Shown piece by piece: positions 8,829 to 18,544 of a stretch of 64,000 nucleotides of DNA. The translations under genes and the position numbers were made by a program. Source of the DNA: Lysobacterales bacterium (GTDB taxonomy: Bacteria > Pseudomonadota > Gammaproteobacteria > Xanthomonadales > SZUA-36); the NCBI GenBank assembly GCA_014238945.1, contig JABAAB010000051.1:1-64000 (forward strand), written 5' to 3'. The notes beneath the pieces were generated by a model that searched no databases, was not told the origin of the DNA, and saw nothing but the letters and a program-made list of their open reading frames with translations. Positions within the stretch are counted from its first letter, which is position 1; each line of letters begins with the position of its first letter.

Positions 8829-10127
8829 TTAATACTCGAAGCTCAAATCCAGCTGCAGTCGTTTGAAGCCGGTTTCCTCACCTGATTTGAGCCCAACATC
8901 ATTGATAAAGTAAGCCAGATTCGCATTCCAATTTTTCACAATGGCATAACTGCCTTTGATGATGTGTCCCTTTGAATCCGTTCCCCCACCACCAAAGTCC
9001 GAATCGGTAAGCAGACCCAATACCGCATCGGCTTCAAGGTTCTGGTAAACATAGCCAAATTCCCACTCCTTGCTGTCGCTGGCCTTTCCATAACTAAATC
9101 CAAAGGCATAGCCGGTGTCGTCGTCATCCACTGCCTGGTTTTGCACAAAATCCGCAAAAAGGGTAAGTGGGCGGCCGTTCAGATCAATGCCCAAATCAAC
9201 AAAAATTTCAAGCTCTTCATAATCGTGAAGATAGGTATTTGTTAGTGGGTCAAAAGAGTTCCCAAAAAAGTCATCCACATCACCAAAAAAGGAGCCACTG
9301 CCCCTGGTGTCAAACACATAATAACCCATACCTGCCGTGATCATGATTGAGTCCCCGAGTGGCAGTTTTACACCACCCTGGATGGCCTGGGCAAATGATT
9401 GATCCTTCTTGTTGTCGCTTTCAATCCAGGTACCCACGGCTTGAGCAAAGAACTTACCATTTCCCCACTTGATTCCGGTACCCTCTGGGCGCCAGTCACC
9501 ATCCCAGAGCATTGAATTTTTACCGGCTTTGTACAGGATGTTACTGAACTTACCGCCCAGCACATGGGTATTGGCCAGCCCGGTCCAATCGAAATATGCA
9601 AGGTCGAGGCGGAGTTCCTTGGTGGAATTTCCATCACCCAGTGTCTGATTTGATGAACCCGGGTCGTCACCACCGCTGGCAAGCCCAAGTCCGATTTCCA
9701 CGCTTTCAGTTACATCAGCGATCAACGCCGCTCTGGCACGGACACGGTTTCTGTTCCGGTTGGGGGTGTCGTCAATATCAAAACTTTCGTAGCGATAACG
9801 GAAGTCACCTTTCCAGCTTATTTTGTCAGTCCAATCAATTGTGGCCGGATTGTTGATCGATTCGGAATCCTGTTCGATTCGCAACTCACTGATCGGGGTA
9901 ATGTTCGCGGGGGGGGTCTGGCTGGCCTTGATCAGGGCGGCGTTGGTGTTTGTCAACCCCCGGTTTTCAAGTTCAAGGCGATCTAGACGCTCACTCATCG
10001 AATGTAACAATGCTCGCATCTGTGCCAGTTCCTGCTCGACAGCAGCGTGTGAATTTACCGGCATGACCAGAAACAATGAACAATACAGGGTGCTTATACA
10101 GCCAAGCAAATGCCTGTTGGACTTCAT
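8829..10127 (-). CDS. Putative porin with N-terminal coiled coil (Porin_5-like)
   Basis: This outer-membrane protein of about 432 residues starts with a signal peptide (MKSNRHLLGCISTLYCSLFL, cleaved near SHAA). A short coiled coil (about residues 35-65) that could trimerise or touch the wall follows. Then comes a long barrel beginning WKGDFRYRYESF and ending in LQLDLSFEY, with a terminal aromatic as BAM substrates have. It resembles the putative-porin family found in many gammaproteobacteria; substrate unknown. The start at 10127 has a good AGGAG site 7 bases upstream and is preferred to the longer frame at 10220. Confidence 0.7.
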   Translation of the reverse strand: MKSNRHLLGCISTLYCSLFLVMPVNSHAAVEQELAQMRALLHSMSERLDRLELENRGLTNTNAALIKASQTPPANITPISELRIEQDSESINNPATIDWTDKISWKGDFRYRYESFDIDDTPNRNRNRVRARAALIADVTESVEIGLGLASGGDDPGSSNQTLGDGNSTKELRLDLAYFDWTGLANTHVLGGKFSNILYKAGKNSMLWDGDWRPEGTGIKWGNGKFFAQAVGTWIESDNKKDQSFAQAIQGGVKLPLGDSIMITAGMGYYVFDTRGSGSFFGDVDDFFGNSFDPLTNTYLHDYEELEIFVDLGIDLNGRPLTLFADFVQNQAVDDDDTGYAFGFSYGKASDSKEWEFGYVYQNLEADAVLGLLTDSDFGGGGTDSKGHIIKGSYAIVKNWNANLAYFINDVGLKSGEETGFKRLQLDLSFEY

Positions 10128-10360
10128 GACAACTTCTCCTCTTGGTTTAGCCATTACCAGAATTTGTATTCCGTGCAAGATACACGGGTGCATGATTTTT
10201 TCACACTTCCATGCCCGCATGCATTAGCTGGCGTGGGAGGAAATGTATTTGGGTACAAGCTATGGAGTTTGTATTCCCGACGTCGTTTGCCGAGCCCATT
10301 ATAATGTTTTGAGTGAAATTTTGATGAATAAACAGCGTTACCAGTTTCACAACCAGTGAA

Positions 10361-11857
10361 CTACTTGTCTTTTTTGACGTTCCGGCCCTGATCACCCGCT
10401 TCAATTCTCAATTCCATCAAGCGCGCATTGATCCTGGCGCGCTGGTAGTAATCAAGATCATCTCTTCTGGTCAATCTCTCCAGTTGGATGAGTGCTTCCT
10501 GCACGCCACCTCGCTGGTAGTAGGATTCTGCGATTGCCTCGGTGGAGCGAATTTCGTCACCGGCCAGATTTGCGGCCTGTGCGTACAGGGCATAAAGGGC
10601 AGGGTCATTTTTTTGCGATGCCAGTTGTTGCCTCAATACCACGCTGGCAGTTTCAGCCTGTTCCTGTTTGCTTTCAGACAACAATGCTTTACCGTATTCC
10701 AGGGCGATCGCCTGGTTACCAGGAAAGCTGAGATACAGGTCAGCGAGGGCATCAATTGCCTGTTGATACAGTCCTTTGGCCAGGTGTAAGTTTGCCATCT
10801 GTAATTGAAATGCCAATCGAGCGGGTTCCTTCTCCAATAAATCGCTCAGTATGGTCCCGGCTTTCTCATATTGGGCGTTTTTTTGCAATGCGATGGCAAG
10901 CCCATATAGATATCCATTCTTGCGCGCTTCCGTTAATGGTTTTTCCAACTCAGTCTCAAAGTGATTGATTGCAACATTCGGATCCTTTTCCAGCAATGCC
11001 CTTAACCTCGACTGTACGACAAAGAACTGCCGTCCGTCGGCGGGTACCACCGGTGGCAGATTTTGAATTCGTCCTTCAGCTTCTGCTATACGGTTGACAG
11101 ACACGGGGTGGGTTCGCAGGAATTCGGGTGGCCCCTCACCGTTGGCACGAGAGGTTTGCCCCATTTTGGCGAAAAAATCAGCCATTCCCTGGGGATCATA
11201 CCCACTGGCAGACAGTGTCCGAATTCCGACCCTGTCCGCTTCTACTTCATTGTGCCGTGTAAAGTTAATTTGTGCCTGTTGTGCAACTGACTGGGCACCC
11301 ATCATGGCACCGGTTACCACATCCCCATCACCGCCGCCGGCCAGGATCAATCCCATCATGGCCAACATGGCCAGAATGCTCATGGTTTTACCCTTTTCGA
11401 ATGCCCGGTACATGTGAAGCTGCGTGATATGGGCGATTTCGTGGGAGAGCACACCCGCCACTTCGTCCTGAGTTTCAGCCAGCAGGATCAATCCGCTGTG
11501 GAGCGCAACAACTCCACCCGGCGCAGCGAAGGCATTGATGACGGACTGGTCCAGTACCACAAAAGTAAACGCCGCTTCCGGCTGGTCACTGCGTGAAACC
11601 AGGTTGAACCCCATATCGGAAAAAAAATCATTGATCAGCGGGTCTTCAACGAGTAGCTCATAAGCCCGCATTTGCCGGACCAGGTTTTCAGCGTATTCCC
11701 GTTCCTCACTGTTGGACAGGACATCGGATGCGGAATTACCCAGTTCGGGTAGTCCCAGGCGATCAGTTTGCGCAACGCCGGACAGGCTGATGATGGCCAC
11801 CAGCAGGGCGATAATCCCCTGTGTAAATAGACGATGTTTGTTTTTAACTGAAACCAT
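10361..11857 (-). CDS. bepA: M48 metalloprotease with TPR tail, BepA-like
   Basis: This 498-residue protein has a signal sequence (about 1-30) and an M48 peptidase domain with zinc motif HEIAH (139-143) and third ligand in NEVEADR (about 203-209). The C-terminal half (about 300-480) is made of TPR-like helices (KAGTILSDLLEKEPARLAFQ and similar). BepA degrades or matures stalled outer-membrane proteins such as LptD and works with BAM. Length and layout fit. It is divergent from the glutaredoxin gene. Confidence 0.87.
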   Translation of the reverse strand: MVSVKNKHRLFTQGIIALLVAIISLSGVAQTDRLGLPELGNSASDVLSNSEEREYAENLVRQMRAYELLVEDPLINDFFSDMGFNLVSRSDQPEAAFTFVVLDQSVINAFAAPGGVVALHSGLILLAETQDEVAGVLSHEIAHITQLHMYRAFEKGKTMSILAMLAMMGLILAGGGDGDVVTGAMMGAQSVAQQAQINFTRHNEVEADRVGIRTLSASGYDPQGMADFFAKMGQTSRANGEGPPEFLRTHPVSVNRIAEAEGRIQNLPPVVPADGRQFFVVQSRLRALLEKDPNVAINHFETELEKPLTEARKNGYLYGLAIALQKNAQYEKAGTILSDLLEKEPARLAFQLQMANLHLAKGLYQQAIDALADLYLSFPGNQAIALEYGKALLSESKQEQAETASVVLRQQLASQKNDPALYALYAQAANLAGDEIRSTEAIAESYYQRGGVQEALIQLERLTRRDDLDYYQRARINARLMELRIEAGDQGRNVKKDK

Positions 11858-12006
11858 ACTATCCTTGAGACTTCACCCAACGTTTGTGTGACACTTGTTT
11901 TCCCCACTAGTTTAACGTGAAAGCCTGGGTTACTGCCAAACAGACCGACGGAATTAATATCAATACCGATTAGCGTGTTGAGCAGATCAAGCAGGATTCG
12001 CGGAAT

Positions 12007-12255
12007 ATGAATATCAGGATATATACCAGGGTCGAATGCTCCTATTGCTATGCGGCCAAGCGCTTGCTGACCCTGAGGGGCTTGAAGTATGAAGAAATCC
12101 CGCTGGCTACAGAAGGCTCCGCTGAGAAGGAAATGATCGCTTTGACGGGAAGACGAAGTGTTCCGCAAATCCTGATTGATGAGCAACCAATTGGTGGATA
12201 TTCAGAACTCGTGGATATGGATATGGAAGGTCAGTTGGGGAAACCAGCCAAATGA
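12007..12255 (+). CDS. grxC: Glutaredoxin, dithiol GrxC type
   Basis: This 82-residue thioredoxin-fold protein has active site C11-S-Y-C14, cis-proline loop RRSVPQI and glutathione-binding GGYSEL near the end. It reduces glutathione-mixed disulfides in the cytosol. The CSYC motif replaces the usual CPYC, which generally favours monothiol chemistry. The size matches GrxC. Confidence 0.9.
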   Translation: MNIRIYTRVECSYCYAAKRLLTLRGLKYEEIPLATEGSAEKEMIALTGRRSVPQILIDEQPIGGYSELVDMDMEGQLGKPAK

Positions 12256-12426
12256 ACAGGACACTTGAATGCGAATTTCACGCCGTGGGAGTTGGGCCGA
12301 CAACTGTTAACAGGCCGGCGCTGTGGCAGTATAATGCCCAGCAATTCGCCAGACCGCGTTTGCCCTACTGACCCGGACAACACCCAACAGCACGCTACCA
12401 GGCAACTTACACGCAGGAGATATCCC

Positions 12427-13431
12427 ATGAGCACGATCATCACGGTAATTCCGGGGGATGGTATTGGTCCCGAAATCATGACATCGACTTTGCGATGTAT
12501 TGATGCGATGGACTGCGGTCTTGAATACGATTTCAGACAGGCGGGTCTGGGTGCTCTTGAACATGGTGACCAGTTGATTCCACCTGAAACAATGGATTCG
12601 ATCCGCCGCAACCGCATTGTATTGAAAGGACCCTTAACCACACCTGTAGGTGAAGGGTTTAGTTCGATCAACGTTGGTTTGCGAAAGGAATTTGATCTGT
12701 ATGCCAATGTGCGTCCGGTGATCTCGATGCCCGGGACCCGATCCAGATATGAAGATATCGATATCATCACCGTGCGTGAGAATACACAAGGGGCATATCT
12801 TGCCGCTGACTCCAAAATTTCCAGCGACGGCGAGACGGCGGAATCAAAAATGGTGGTCACACGCAAGGGATGCGCACGTGTAACGCACTACGCGTTCAAA
12901 CTTGCCCGCAGTTCCAGGCGAAAGAAGGTTACCATCGTTCACAAGGCCAATATTCTCAAGACCGTGTCAGGCATGTTTTTGGACATCGCCCGCCAGGTAG
13001 CGCTGGAGTACCCGGATATTGAACACGAAGAAATGATCGTCGATGCGACCTGTATGAAACTGGTGATGAATCCATGGCAATTTGATGTCATCGTGACGAC
13101 CAATCTTTTCGGAGACATCATTTCCGACCTGTGTGCCGGACTGGTGGGCGGGCTTGGTCTCGCACCCGGCGCCAATATCGGGGATGACGCAGCAATGTTC
13201 GAAGCTGTTCACGGTTCAGCTCCGGACATCGCCGGCCAGCATATTGCCAATCCCTGTGCATTGATGCTTGGTGCAGCCCAAATGCTTACACACCTTGGCA
13301 TGGAAGGTCGCGTCCGCCGGCTTCGAAGCGCCATTCGTGAAACCATAGTGGCCGCGGACCGGGTGACGCCTGACCTGGGAGGGCATGGCACTACGATTTC
13401 GATCACCGATGCCATTATTGAGCGACTTTGA
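12427..13431 (+). CDS. Isocitrate dehydrogenase, NAD-type (isocitrate/isopropylmalate family)
   Basis: This protein of about 334 residues begins STIITVIPGDGIGPEIM, the family N-terminus. It has substrate arginines in the EFDLYANVRPV stretch, the tyrosine/lysine region, and the signature NLFGDIISDLCAGLVGGLG with metal-binding Asp. EAVHGSAPDIAGQHIANP is the cofactor loop, whose Asp favours NAD over NADP. Length and the GEGFSSINVGLRK loop favour isocitrate dehydrogenase over LeuB. The ATG at 12427 has AGGAGA 7 bases upstream, so the 54-residue upstream extension is rejected. A strong terminator follows. Confidence 0.82.
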   Translation: MSTIITVIPGDGIGPEIMTSTLRCIDAMDCGLEYDFRQAGLGALEHGDQLIPPETMDSIRRNRIVLKGPLTTPVGEGFSSINVGLRKEFDLYANVRPVISMPGTRSRYEDIDIITVRENTQGAYLAADSKISSDGETAESKMVVTRKGCARVTHYAFKLARSSRRKKVTIVHKANILKTVSGMFLDIARQVALEYPDIEHEEMIVDATCMKLVMNPWQFDVIVTTNLFGDIISDLCAGLVGGLGLAPGANIGDDAAMFEAVHGSAPDIAGQHIANPCALMLGAAQMLTHLGMEGRVRRLRSAIRETIVAADRVTPDLGGHGTTISITDAIIERL

Positions 13432-13516
13432 TCCTGATAGTTCTGACTTTCCTCCGGGGTTTGTTGCTTATCCGCAACGCCGCATCTCGGCATCAAGCTA
13501 TCTCAGCTTTTCCGGG

Positions 13517-13552
13517 AAAAGGAAGAGGCGCTGGATACTATCTTCCTTTTTT
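13517..13552 (+). terminator. Intrinsic terminator after isocitrate dehydrogenase
   Basis: Arms AAAAGGAAGA (13517-13526) and TCTTCCTTTT (13541-13550) pair perfectly over 10 bases around a 14-base loop, and the T-run continues to 13552. It sits 86 bases past the stop codon. Confidence 0.75.
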
Positions 13553-13632
13553 ATATAAAACAGTGCTTTAAGTGACGCAGATTCAAATTGCCCTGATTGG
13601 CACACGAATTTGGCATGATAAGGGTTTTTGCG

Positions 13633-13661
13633 TTGACTTATTGTTGTTTTCCTGCCATATT
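13633..13661 (+). promoter_or_regulatory. Candidate sigma-70 promoter for the divergent FadL-like gene
   Basis: TTGACT (13633-13638) and CATATT (13656-13661) are separated by 17 bases, about 45 bases before the ATG at 13706 and downstream of the previous terminator. The -35 matches consensus at five of six positions, the -10 at four. Confidence 0.5.
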
Positions 13662-13705
13662 TCGCTTATCTGTGGATACCTGTATGTGAATCGGCAACGT
13701 CAAGG

Positions 13706-14905
13706 ATGAAAATTCGATTTCTGACAACATTAATACTGGTAGTGGGCATGTTGCCCGCTCTCGGTGCCGCGCGTGTTTCAGGGCTACCCATGACCGGTTT
13801 CAGTGCAGGTGGCACGGGACTGACCCCATTTTATGTACTGGGTTTTGAGTTGGGTCCGTGGCAGGACTATCTGGCCCGTGAATTGACCCCCGATTTCCTG
13901 CTGGATTCGAGCGCAGAGCCACTGTACATTTCCTGGATTAATGAACAGTCTGTATTAATACTTCCTTTGTTTGCGGAGCAGTTGCTCGGTGAACCAGAAA
14001 CTTATCTCCGGTTCGAGGTTGACTGGCAAATCTCAAATGAACTGGGTATGAATAGCTTCAACGAAGGATTCAATACGGAGTTCTTTACCGGCAGTCCCGC
14101 ACTTGAACGCCGTCTGATCTCCCCCGGTTTGATGCATCGACTGAATGATAATCAGTTGCTGGGTGTTTCTGCGGTGTTTGCAACCCAAAGCTATGGTGTT
14201 TCCAGTCTTGGAATGCAGTCATACAACCGGGACATTCCGGCAAATCTTCGACCGACCATCTACAACCCTTACCAGGAAACGGGATACGGTGCAGGTGTAC
14301 GCCTGGCATTGAGCAGTGAAATTACCGAGGGCCTGACATTGGATGCAGGCTACCAGTCACGTATCGGTATGAACGAGTTTGCCAATTACCGTGGTGTTTA
14401 TTCACAGGCAGCAGATCTGGATATCCCGGCCCGTGCAAAACTGGGGCTGGCTTTTCAGGCAGGCAACAGTTCCTGGCTGAATGTTTCGGTGGAGCGTGTG
14501 CTGTACAGTGAGGTCGGCGCCTTTGCCAGTCGCAATCTGCCTGGCCGGTTCCTGTCTCTTTTAGGTGACTCAACCAGTCCATCATTTTCCTGGGATGATC
14601 TCACCGTGTATTCGGTAGGGTATACCTGGGCCGACAACAAGGGAACATCCTGGTATGTGGATTTCAGTTCACGGTCCCAGCCATTACCCAGTTCCAAGAT
14701 CCTCAGCCAGGCCATCGACAGTGATCTTGCGCAAAATGCCATGTCCATTGGATTCAGCCGGCGTATGAGCATGACCAGCCGATTCAACTTCAACGCCGCG
14801 TACGCGCCGACAGAGTATGCCTTCGGGGGCAATGTGTTGGGTATCACCACGGATCAACTAGACCAGGATTTTGAACTTGAAGCGTTCTGGACCTGGGATT
14901 TTTAG
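13706..14905 (+). CDS. Outer-membrane protein distantly related to FadL/OmpP1
   Basis: This 399-residue protein has a signal peptide (about 1-20) and a barrel ending in a terminal Phe (WTWDF). Several stretches line up with the FadL protein at 33273-34646: SRIGMNEFANYRG against SRINMTDFDDYSD, WDDLTVYSVGYTW against WDDMTVFKVGAQW, and SQPLPSS against NQPIPES. It is therefore probably a FadL-type hydrophobic-compound channel, but it lacks the conserved FadL N-terminal hatch start (NGYFLHGTG), so the substrate may differ. It stands alone between a terminator and a PerM gene. Confidence 0.65.
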   Translation: MKIRFLTTLILVVGMLPALGAARVSGLPMTGFSAGGTGLTPFYVLGFELGPWQDYLARELTPDFLLDSSAEPLYISWINEQSVLILPLFAEQLLGEPETYLRFEVDWQISNELGMNSFNEGFNTEFFTGSPALERRLISPGLMHRLNDNQLLGVSAVFATQSYGVSSLGMQSYNRDIPANLRPTIYNPYQETGYGAGVRLALSSEITEGLTLDAGYQSRIGMNEFANYRGVYSQAADLDIPARAKLGLAFQAGNSSWLNVSVERVLYSEVGAFASRNLPGRFLSLLGDSTSPSFSWDDLTVYSVGYTWADNKGTSWYVDFSSRSQPLPSSKILSQAIDSDLAQNAMSIGFSRRMSMTSRFNFNAAYAPTEYAFGGNVLGITTDQLDQDFELEAFWTWDF

Positions 14906-14989
14906 ACTTCCTTCAAGCTATACCAATTTTCCTTCAAGGTCTGAGATCATCCGCATCCACTTGCGTCATCGCTGGACATTTCCCGATTT

Positions 14990-16108
14990 ATGAATCTGCT
15001 TACAGCCTGGTTTAAACGTACCTTCTCGGATCCCCAGGTTGTTATTCTGGGGATCGTTCTCGTCGCAGGTGCGGCGGTTGTGTTCGGCTTGGGTAGAATG
15101 CTGGCACCGGTCTTTGCCAGCATCGTTATCGCCTATCTGCTGGAAGCCGCTGTAGCACGTCTTCAACGTATGCATCTGCCGCGGTTGCCGTCCGTATTTC
15201 TTGTCTTTGTGATGTTTCTCGCCAGTTTCCTGTTCCTATTATTCGGCCTGGTTCCCATGTTGACACGACAGTTGACCCAGTTGGTTCAGCAGTTGCCGAC
15301 CTATATCAACCAGGGCCAGGAGCTGTTGTTACAATTACCCGAAAAGTATCCTCAGTTGCTCTCGGAAGAGCAGATTCAGCGACTGATCGAAAGTGTCGGA
15401 GCCGAACTGGCGACAGCCGGGCAAACCCTTCTTACCTGGTCGCTGACCTCGGTTGGTAACGTAGTGGGACTGCTGGTCCTGCTGATCCTGATACCGGTAC
15501 TGGTCTTTTTTCTGCTCAAGGACAAACGTCTGTTGATAGACTGGTTCAGTGGCTTTTTGCCATCTGAACGACACCTGGTTTCTTCTGTATGGGCGGATGT
15601 GGAAGCTCAGATAGCCAACTACGTACGCGGCAAGGCGGGTGAAATCGTCATCGTCGGTGCGGTCAGTTATGCGACTTTCACTGCACTCGGTCTTCAATAC
15701 TCAGCCCTGCTGGCAACCCTGGTGGGGTTTTCGGTGCTGATTCCCTATATTGGTGCAGCGGTTATCACCCTGCCCATCGCATTTGTGGCATTTTTCCAGT
15801 GGGGTTGGGGCTGGGATTTTGGCCAGGTCATGATTGCGTATGCCATTTTGCAGGCACTGGATGGCAATGTGCTGGTGCCGCTGCTTTTCTCCGAAGCACT
15901 GGATTTGCACCCGGTGGCCATCATAGTCGCCATTTTGGTCTTTGGTGGTCTGTGGGGGTTTTGGGGCATATTTTTTGCCATACCCCTGGCAACAGTGGTG
16001 CAGGCAGTATTAAAGGCATGGCCCGCCGCGCTGAAGGAAGAAAATACTGAGGACAACGCTGGCGACGGTACTGAAGTTTTGGTTGCTGGCGGGTCAGCCG
16101 AAACCTGA
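14990..16108 (+). CDS. AI-2E/PerM family permease
   Basis: This 372-residue membrane protein has about eight hydrophobic helices in the family arrangement: an N-terminal pair, a helical loop (about 90-140), then a bundle with LIPYIGAAVITLPIAF and LDGNVLVPLLFSEALDLHP, which are family signatures. Members have been linked to export of AI-2 or Na+/H+ antiport; the true substrate here cannot be told. The C-terminal tail is acidic. Confidence 0.85.
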   Translation: MNLLTAWFKRTFSDPQVVILGIVLVAGAAVVFGLGRMLAPVFASIVIAYLLEAAVARLQRMHLPRLPSVFLVFVMFLASFLFLLFGLVPMLTRQLTQLVQQLPTYINQGQELLLQLPEKYPQLLSEEQIQRLIESVGAELATAGQTLLTWSLTSVGNVVGLLVLLILIPVLVFFLLKDKRLLIDWFSGFLPSERHLVSSVWADVEAQIANYVRGKAGEIVIVGAVSYATFTALGLQYSALLATLVGFSVLIPYIGAAVITLPIAFVAFFQWGWGWDFGQVMIAYAILQALDGNVLVPLLFSEALDLHPVAIIVAILVFGGLWGFWGIFFAIPLATVVQAVLKAWPAALKEENTEDNAGDGTEVLVAGGSAET

Positions 16109-16140
16109 GCAGGGCCGGTTTTCGAAGGGTTCAGGTTTTT
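16101..16140. terminator. Hairpin between convergent perM-like and phoH-like genes
   Basis: AAACCTGA (16101-16108, including the perM-like stop) pairs with TCAGGTTT (16131-16138), followed by T. The two genes converge here, so it may end transcripts from both sides. The 22-base loop makes it moderate evidence. Confidence 0.45.
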
Positions 16141-16141
16141 C

Positions 16142-17536
16142 TCAAAGTGCTTCGGATGCAAAATCCGCGAGGCGTGAACGCTCGCCGCGTTGCAGTGTGA
16201 TATGCGCTGAGTGATCCCATTGCTTGAAACGGTCCACGGCAAAGGTCAGACCCGAAGTGGTTTCTGTCAGGTAAGGCGTGTCGATTTGAGCAACATTTCC
16301 CAGACAGATCATTTTGGTGCCCGGTCCTGCCCGGGTCAACAAAGCTTTCATCTGGTTGGGGGTGATGTTCTGGGCCTCATCAATAATGACATAGCGGTTC
16401 AGGAAGGTTCGCCCGCGCATAAAGCTCATGGATCTGACCTTTATCCTGTTGGCCAGCAGATCATTGGTGGCAGCGCGGCCCCACTCTCCGCCTTCTTCTG
16501 ATTGGTTCAGGACCTCAATGTTATCGGTTAATGCGCCCATCCAGGGGGTCATTTTTTCCTCTTCGGTGCCTGGCAAAAAGCCAATATCATCACCAATTGA
16601 AACCGTGGCACGGGTCACGATAATCTCCGTGTACAGTTTTTCATCCATGGTCTGGGCAAGACCTGCAGCCAGCGTCAGCAGGGTTTTGCCGGTACCGGCA
16701 ATACCCAGCAACGTTACAAAGTCTATCTCCGGGTCCATCAGGAGATTCATGGCAAAATTCTGTTCCCGGTTTCGTGCCTGGATACCCCAGATGGTGTTCC
16801 TGCCGGTCAGGTAATCCGTCACCAGTTTGAGCACGGTGTATTGACCGCTGACTTCGATTACTATGGCTTCAATACCGTCGTCTCCGCCTATGACGATGCA
16901 CTGGTTCGGATACCAGTCATCGCCTTCAATACGTTCGACGCGATAATAAGTTGAGCCGTTTTCAGTCCATGAATCCACCTGGGAATAGCGTCCCCAAAAT
17001 GTATCATCTTCGATGCTCATGCCCTTGTAGAGCAGATCCACATCATCCAGGGCTCGATCGTTGTAGTAATCCTCGGCGGGTACACCCAGGATAGCTGCTT
17101 TGATGCGCAGGTTTATATCCTTGGATATCAGCACAATTTCCCGGTCCTGGTCTCTCTCCTGCAAGGCCAGGGTGGTACTGAGAATTTCGTTGTCAGCAAA
17201 TGCTCCTTCACTGAGCAGGTTGGGGTGGATTTCGGTTGTGCGGGTCTGAAAGTACAAACGACCGTGGGTAGATGGCAGTTCCAGTCCGTGTGGCACCAAC
17301 AGTTCCAGCCCGTCATCCAGTTGCTTTACTTCCTGGGAATTCATCATGTCGCCAATAAACCGGCTGACCTGACGCACATTCCTGGCGACTTCTGTCAAGC
17401 CTTTCTTGGCCGCGTCGAGTTCCTCGAGCACGATCATGGGCAGGAAAACGTCGTGCTCCTCAAATCGGAACATCGATGTTGGGTCGTGCATCAGTACATT
17501 GGTATCAAGGACATACAGCCGCTTGGTATTTCCCAT
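16142..17536 (-). CDS. PhoH-family ATPase with N-terminal PIN domain
   Basis: This 464-residue protein has a PIN nuclease domain (about 1-150; catalytic acids in YVLDTNVLMHD and IVLEELD) and a PhoH-type P-loop domain (about 250-464). The latter has Walker A GIAGTGKT, Walker B RYVIIDEAQN and the arginine region QRGERS. PIN-PhoH proteins are thought to be RNA helicase-nucleases. The frame ends 20 bases before the bcp stop region, and both read leftward, so bcp-phoH may be one unit. Confidence 0.9.
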   Translation of the reverse strand: MGNTKRLYVLDTNVLMHDPTSMFRFEEHDVFLPMIVLEELDAAKKGLTEVARNVRQVSRFIGDMMNSQEVKQLDDGLELLVPHGLELPSTHGRLYFQTRTTEIHPNLLSEGAFADNEILSTTLALQERDQDREIVLISKDINLRIKAAILGVPAEDYYNDRALDDVDLLYKGMSIEDDTFWGRYSQVDSWTENGSTYYRVERIEGDDWYPNQCIVIGGDDGIEAIVIEVSGQYTVLKLVTDYLTGRNTIWGIQARNREQNFAMNLLMDPEIDFVTLLGIAGTGKTLLTLAAGLAQTMDEKLYTEIIVTRATVSIGDDIGFLPGTEEEKMTPWMGALTDNIEVLNQSEEGGEWGRAATNDLLANRIKVRSMSFMRGRTFLNRYVIIDEAQNITPNQMKALLTRAGPGTKMICLGNVAQIDTPYLTETTSGLTFAVDRFKQWDHSAHITLQRGERSRLADFASEAL

Positions 17537-17555
17537 AAGTTTTTTGTGTTCCTGT

Positions 17556-18026
17556 TCAGAGCCTGGTCAATGTCTGCAGGGCTTCCAGTACCTGCCCGGC
17601 ATGGCCGGCAACACGCACCTTGCGCCATTCATTGCGCAGTATGCCCAGTGTATCAATCAGAAAAGTGCTTCGTACAATTCCCAATACTTTGCGTCCATAC
17701 ATGTTTTTCTCATGTATGACATCAAACTGCCGGCAAAGGGTTTCATCGCTGTCTGACAGCAAGTGGAAAGGAAATTCCTGTTTCTTTTTGAAGTTTTCGT
17801 GGGTTTTTACACTATCCCTGGACACACCGAGTATAGCTGCATCCAGGTCCGTAAACTGAGTGTACAGGGAGGCGAAATCCAGTCCCTCACGAGTGCAACC
17901 GGGGGTATTGTCCCGGGGATAAAAGTAAATGATGAGATTACGGCCGCTGAAGTCGCTTAATGACAGATTTTGATCGCCGGTGGCTGGAAGGGTGAAGTTT
18001 TTTACACGCTTTCCTACGTTGACCAT
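17556..18026 (-). CDS. bcp: Thioredoxin-dependent peroxiredoxin Bcp
   Basis: This protein of about 156 residues reduces peroxides in the cytosol. The peroxidatic Cys44 lies in TPGCTREG, and IIYFYPRDNTPGC is the AhpC-TSA core. The second Cys found five residues on in E. coli Bcp is absent here (Leu), so it should work as a 1-Cys type or use a distant partner. The ATG at 18026 has GGGAG upstream and matches the family; an upstream start at 18059 adds 11 residues. In many gammaproteobacteria bcp neighbours dapA-bamC; dapA is missing here. Confidence 0.88.
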   Translation of the reverse strand: MVNVGKRVKNFTLPATGDQNLSLSDFSGRNLIIYFYPRDNTPGCTREGLDFASLYTQFTDLDAAILGVSRDSVKTHENFKKKQEFPFHLLSDSDETLCRQFDVIHEKNMYGRKVLGIVRSTFLIDTLGILRNEWRKVRVAGHAGQVLEALQTLTRL

Positions 18027-18544
18027 AAACACTCCCGGTGCAGGGTTTATTGATTGCAATAACTGATCAATCCGTGAGTCCGGATAGCGACTCCTGATGG
18101 CAGCATACTTGTCAGTTAACTGGTCCGCAAGTACTATTGCGCAAGGTCAGAATTGGACGCTGTCCGGGCTCACTTAATGGCTGGTCGTACGGTGTCAACC
18201 GATAGATTGATTTGTGCGAAATGATTGCGGTACAACGTGACATACTGCTGATATTCATCAGTGTTGCCGGTCCGGTAATTGGCCGGTTTTCTTAACTGGT
18301 CAGGGGAATTGGTTGCTTGCGGTTGAAATTGATGTCACCTTGCGCCATCTATAGGAACTGTTATTACCTGAAACTGACCCGGTTCATGTAAAATGGAAAA
18401 CTGCATATCGACGTTGATTGTTATAGATAACCAATAAAAAAGATGCCGCTGGAAAATAAAGGTTACCTGTCCATTGGCTTCGCTTTGAAACAAATTATTT
18501 GCAAAGTGTCAATTGATACTTAGATTCATGGAACCAGATCCCAT
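18027..18544. other. 518-base intergenic region upstream of bcp and the BamC-like gene
   Basis: Divergent promoter region between bcp (leftward) and the BamC-like gene (rightward). I found no open frame with protein-like composition, no tRNA and no repeat array. The last 70 bases before the BamC-like ATG are AT-rich and are the likeliest promoter. A weak CCGG-rich dyad lies near 18270-18292. In related genomes dapA occupies a comparable place. Confidence 0.4.

Noticed and set aside
10298..10303. TATAAT on the minus strand upstream of the bepA and porin spacer
   Set aside because: No -35 hexamer at suitable spacing; AT-rich spacer makes the match weak.
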